Source: Erythrophleum ivorense (taxonomy: Eukaryota; Streptophyta; Magnoliopsida; Fabales; Fabaceae). From it: a stretch of DNA of 64,000 nt. Positions 61,137-64,000 of this stretch are shown piece by piece. Position numbers and translations under genes: made by a program. The stretch's first letter is position 1. The number at the start of each line of letters is the position of its first letter. The stretch is taken from the NCBI GenBank assembly GCA_026724425.1, contig JAIUCV010000090.1:2108001-2172000 (forward strand), written 5' to 3'. Below the pieces are notes generated by a model. It saw only the letters and a program-made list of their open reading frames with translations, was not told the DNA's origin and ran no database searches.

Positions 61137-64000
61137 CTTACTACTTATGTTTCTCTCAGGATGGTAGCTTTGATGTTCCTCTCAAGGAATGAGAATCATG
61201 TCACACATGTTGCTCCTCATAGTCCCGTGGAGAACCTAATGCATGTTTGGCTAAGTATGGGTCCGTCTAGATCATTACATACACTACAAGCTTGTTTCTA
61301 TAATGTTTCGAGGCATAGAACTACGATTTGGACTCCTTACAACTTTCGTTTCTCTAGGATGGTAGCTTTGATGTTCCTAACAAGAAATAAGAATCATGTC
61401 ACACATGATGCTCCTCATAGTCCTGTGGAGAACCTAATGCATCTTTGGCTAAGTATGGGTTCGTCTTGATCATTACATACACTACAAGTATGTTTCTACA
61501 TTGTGTGGAGGCATAGAGCTACGATTGGGACTCCTTACTACTTATGTTTCTCTCAGGATGGTAGCTTCGATGTTCCTCTCAAGGAATGAGAATCATGTCA
61601 CACATGTTGCTCCTCATAGTCCCGTGGAGAACCTAATGCATGTTTGGCTAAGTATGGGTCCGTCTTGATCATTACATACACTAAAGTATGTTTCTACATT
61701 GTGTGGAGGCATAAAGCTACGATTGGGACTCCTTACTACTTGTGTTTCTCTCAGGATGGTAGCTTCGATGTTCCTCTCAAGGAATGAGAATCATGTCACA
61801 CATGTTGCTCCTCATAGTCCTGTGGAGAACCTAATGCATCTTTGGCTAAGTATGGGTTCGTCTTGATCATTACATACACTACAAGTATGTTTCTACATTG
61901 TGTGGAGGCATAGAGCTACGATTGGGACTCCTTACTACTTATGTTTCTCTCAGGATGGTAGCTTCGATGTTCCTCTCAAGGAATGAGAATCATGTCACAC
62001 ATGTTGCTCCTCATAGTCCCGTGGAGAACCTAATGCATCTTTGGCTAAGTATGGGTCCGTCTTGATAATTACATACACTATAAGTATGTTTCAACATTGT
62101 GTGGAGGCATGGAGCTACGATTGGGACTCCTTACTACTTATGTTTCTCTCTGGATGGTAGCTTTGATGTTCCTCTCAAGGAATGAGAATCATGTCACACA
62201 TGTTGCTCCTCATAGTCCCGTGGAGAACCTAATGCATGTTTGGCTAAGTATGGGTCCGTCTTGATCATTACATACACTAAAGTATGTTTCTACATTGTGT
62301 GGAGGCATAAAGCTACGATTGGGACTCCTTACTACTTGTGTTTCTCTCAGGATGGTAGCTTTGATGTTCCTCTCAAGGAATGAGAATAATGTCACACATG
62401 TTGCTCCTCATAGTCCTGTGGAGAACCTAATGCATCTTTGGCTAAGTATGGGTCCGTCTTGATCATTATATACACTACAAGTATGTTTCTACATTGTGTG
62501 GAGGCGTAGAGCTACGATTGGGACTCCTTACTACTTTCGTTTCTCAAGGATGGTAGCTTTGATGTTCCTCTCAAGGAATGAGAATCATGTCACACATTAT
62601 GGTCCCATTATCCCGTAGAGAACCTAATGCATGTTTGGCTAAGTATGGGTCCGTCTTGATCATTACATACACTACAAGTATGTTTCTACATTGTGTGGAG
62701 GCATAGAGCTACGATTGGGACTCCTTACTACTTATGTTTCTCTCAGGATGGTAGCTTTGATGTTCCTCTCAAGGAATGAGAATCATGTCACACATGTTGC
62801 TCCTCATAGTCCCGTGGAGAACCTAATGCATGTTTGGCTAAGTATGGGTCCGTCTTGATCATTACATACACTACAAGTATGTTTCTACATTGTGTGGAGG
62901 CATAGAGCTACGATTGGGACTCCTTACTACTTATGTTTCTCTCAGGATGGTAGCTTTGATGTTCCTCTCAAGGAATGAGAATCATGTCACACATGTTGCT
63001 CCTCATAGTCCTGTGGAGAACCTAATGCATCTTTGGCTAAGTATGGGTCCGTCTTGATCATTATATACACTACAAGTATGTTTCTACATTGTGTGGAGGC
63101 GTAGAGCTACGATTGGGACTCCTTACTACTTATGTTTCTCTCAGGATGGTAGCTTTGATGTTCCTCTCAAGGAATGAGAATAATGTCACACATGTTGCTC
63201 CTCATAGTCCTGTGGAGAACCTAATGCATCTTTGGCTAAGTATGGGTCCGTCTTGATCATTATATACACTACAAGTATGTTTCTACATTGTGTGGAGGCG
63301 TAGGGCTACGATTGGGACTCCTTACTACTTTCGTTTCTCAAGGATGGTAGCTTTGATGTTCCTAACAAGGAATGAGAATCATGTCACACATGATGCTCCC
63401 ATAGTCCCGTAGAGAACCTAATGCATGTTTGGCTAAGTATGGGTCCGTCTTGATCATTACATACACTAAAGTATGTTTCTACATTGTGTGGAGGCATAAA
63501 GCTACGATTGGGACTTCTTACTACTTATGTTTCTCTCAGGATGGTAGCTTTGATGTTCCTCTCAAGGAATGAGAATCATGTCACACATGTTGCTCCTCAT
63601 AGTCCCGTGGAGAACCTAATGCATGTTTGGCTAAGTATGGGTCCGTCTAGATCATTACATACACTACAAGCTTGTTTCTATAATGTTTCGAGGCATAGAA
63701 CTACGATTTGGACTCCTTACAACTTTCGTTTCTCTAGGATGGTAGCTTTGATGTTCCTAACAAGAAATAAGAATCATGTCACACATGATGCTCCTCATAG
63801 TCCTGTGGAGAACCTAATGCATCTTTGGCTAAGTATGGGTTCGTCTTGATCATTACATACACTACAAGTATGTTTCTACATTGTGTGGAGGCATAGAGCT
63901 ACGATTGGGACTCCTTACTACTTATGTTTCTCTCAGGATGGTAGCTTCGATGTTCCTCTCAAGGAATGAGAATCATGTCACACATGTTGCTCCTCATAGT
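61137..64000 (+). repeat. Copy of 57370-60233 at offset 3767 bp (19 monomers)
   Basis: The D monomer (57489/61256 and 59869/63636) and the GTTTCAACAT monomer (58322/62089) line up at 3767 bp. Only about three differences were seen over 2.86 kb (59244/63011, 59335/63302, 60092/63859). The copy continues beyond the window end, so its right limit is unknown. Confidence 0.87.

Larger units (their letters stand above)
22219..64000 (+). repeat. Satellite array, right block, with higher-order repeats
   Basis: About 41.8 kb, some 210 monomers of 197-199 bp, all in the same orientation, with no gene or further transposon seen in a read of both strands. Monomer length changes come from small indels: CACTACAAG/CACTAAAG, TCCTCATAG/TCCCATAG, ATTGGGAC/ATTGGAC, a 7-bp insertion at five sites and one 19-bp deletion near 29258. 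The recurrent open frames (61 codons minus, 73 and 121 codons plus) arise because 198 bp is 66 codons, so frames stay open from monomer to monomer. The array runs off the right edge. Confidence 0.97.

Noticed and set aside
1..64000. CENP-B box or other named centromere protein site in the monomer
   Set aside because: No match to the TTCG-N4-A-N2-CGGG pattern was seen. Plants lack a clear CENP-B site, so none is claimed.

Overview
The window looks like plant pericentromeric or centromeric heterochromatin. About 50.4 kb is one tandem satellite with a monomer of 197-199 bp (roughly 250 monomers, all on the same strand). Two LTR retrotransposons interrupt it, and I see no ordinary host gene. A Ty1/copia element with an initiator-tRNA-Met primer site and an Athila-type Ty3/gypsy element with a tRNA-Asp primer site point to a flowering plant. 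Athila elements embedded in short centromere-type satellite are best known from Brassicaceae, so that family is my first guess, but species and family are inference.

Layout: (1) 1-7973, satellite with a strong two-monomer (394 bp) periodicity in its middle and a long internal duplication at offset 5138 bp. (2) 7974-13515, a complete Ty1/copia element: 382-bp LTRs, 5-bp target duplication TAAGT, and one polyprotein frame broken by a single frameshift inside reverse transcriptase. (3) 13516-14199, 684 bp of satellite in phase with the left array. (4) 14200-22218, an Athila-like element: 1477-bp LTRs and target duplication CTTAC. It has an intact gag-protease frame but no reverse transcriptase, RNase H or integrase, so it should depend on another element for mobility. 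(5) 22219-64000, satellite organised in higher-order repeats: 12-monomer units of 2380 bp in tandem (23.5-30.5 kb and 55.4-60.3 kb), 7-monomer units of 1387-1396 bp, a 3767-bp (19-monomer) duplication running off the right end, and longer-range copies at about 4.4, 4.6, 10.1, 11.5 and 18.3 kb.

Both elements appear young: I count 2 differences between the copia LTRs and 6 between the Athila LTRs. The satellite phase is continuous across both insertions, so each entered the pre-existing array cleanly. The two elements are independent insertions 679 bp apart rather than nested. The small open reading frames in the satellite come from the 198-bp (66-codon) period and are not genes. The less expected observations are the pol-less Athila derivative with several degenerate copies of its LTR-junction motif, the TA...CA termini of the copia LTRs, an 11-bp stem-loop over the copia stop codon, two short dyads in each satellite monomer whose arm length varies between monomer types, and a rare divergent HindIII-bearing monomer that marks the higher-order units.
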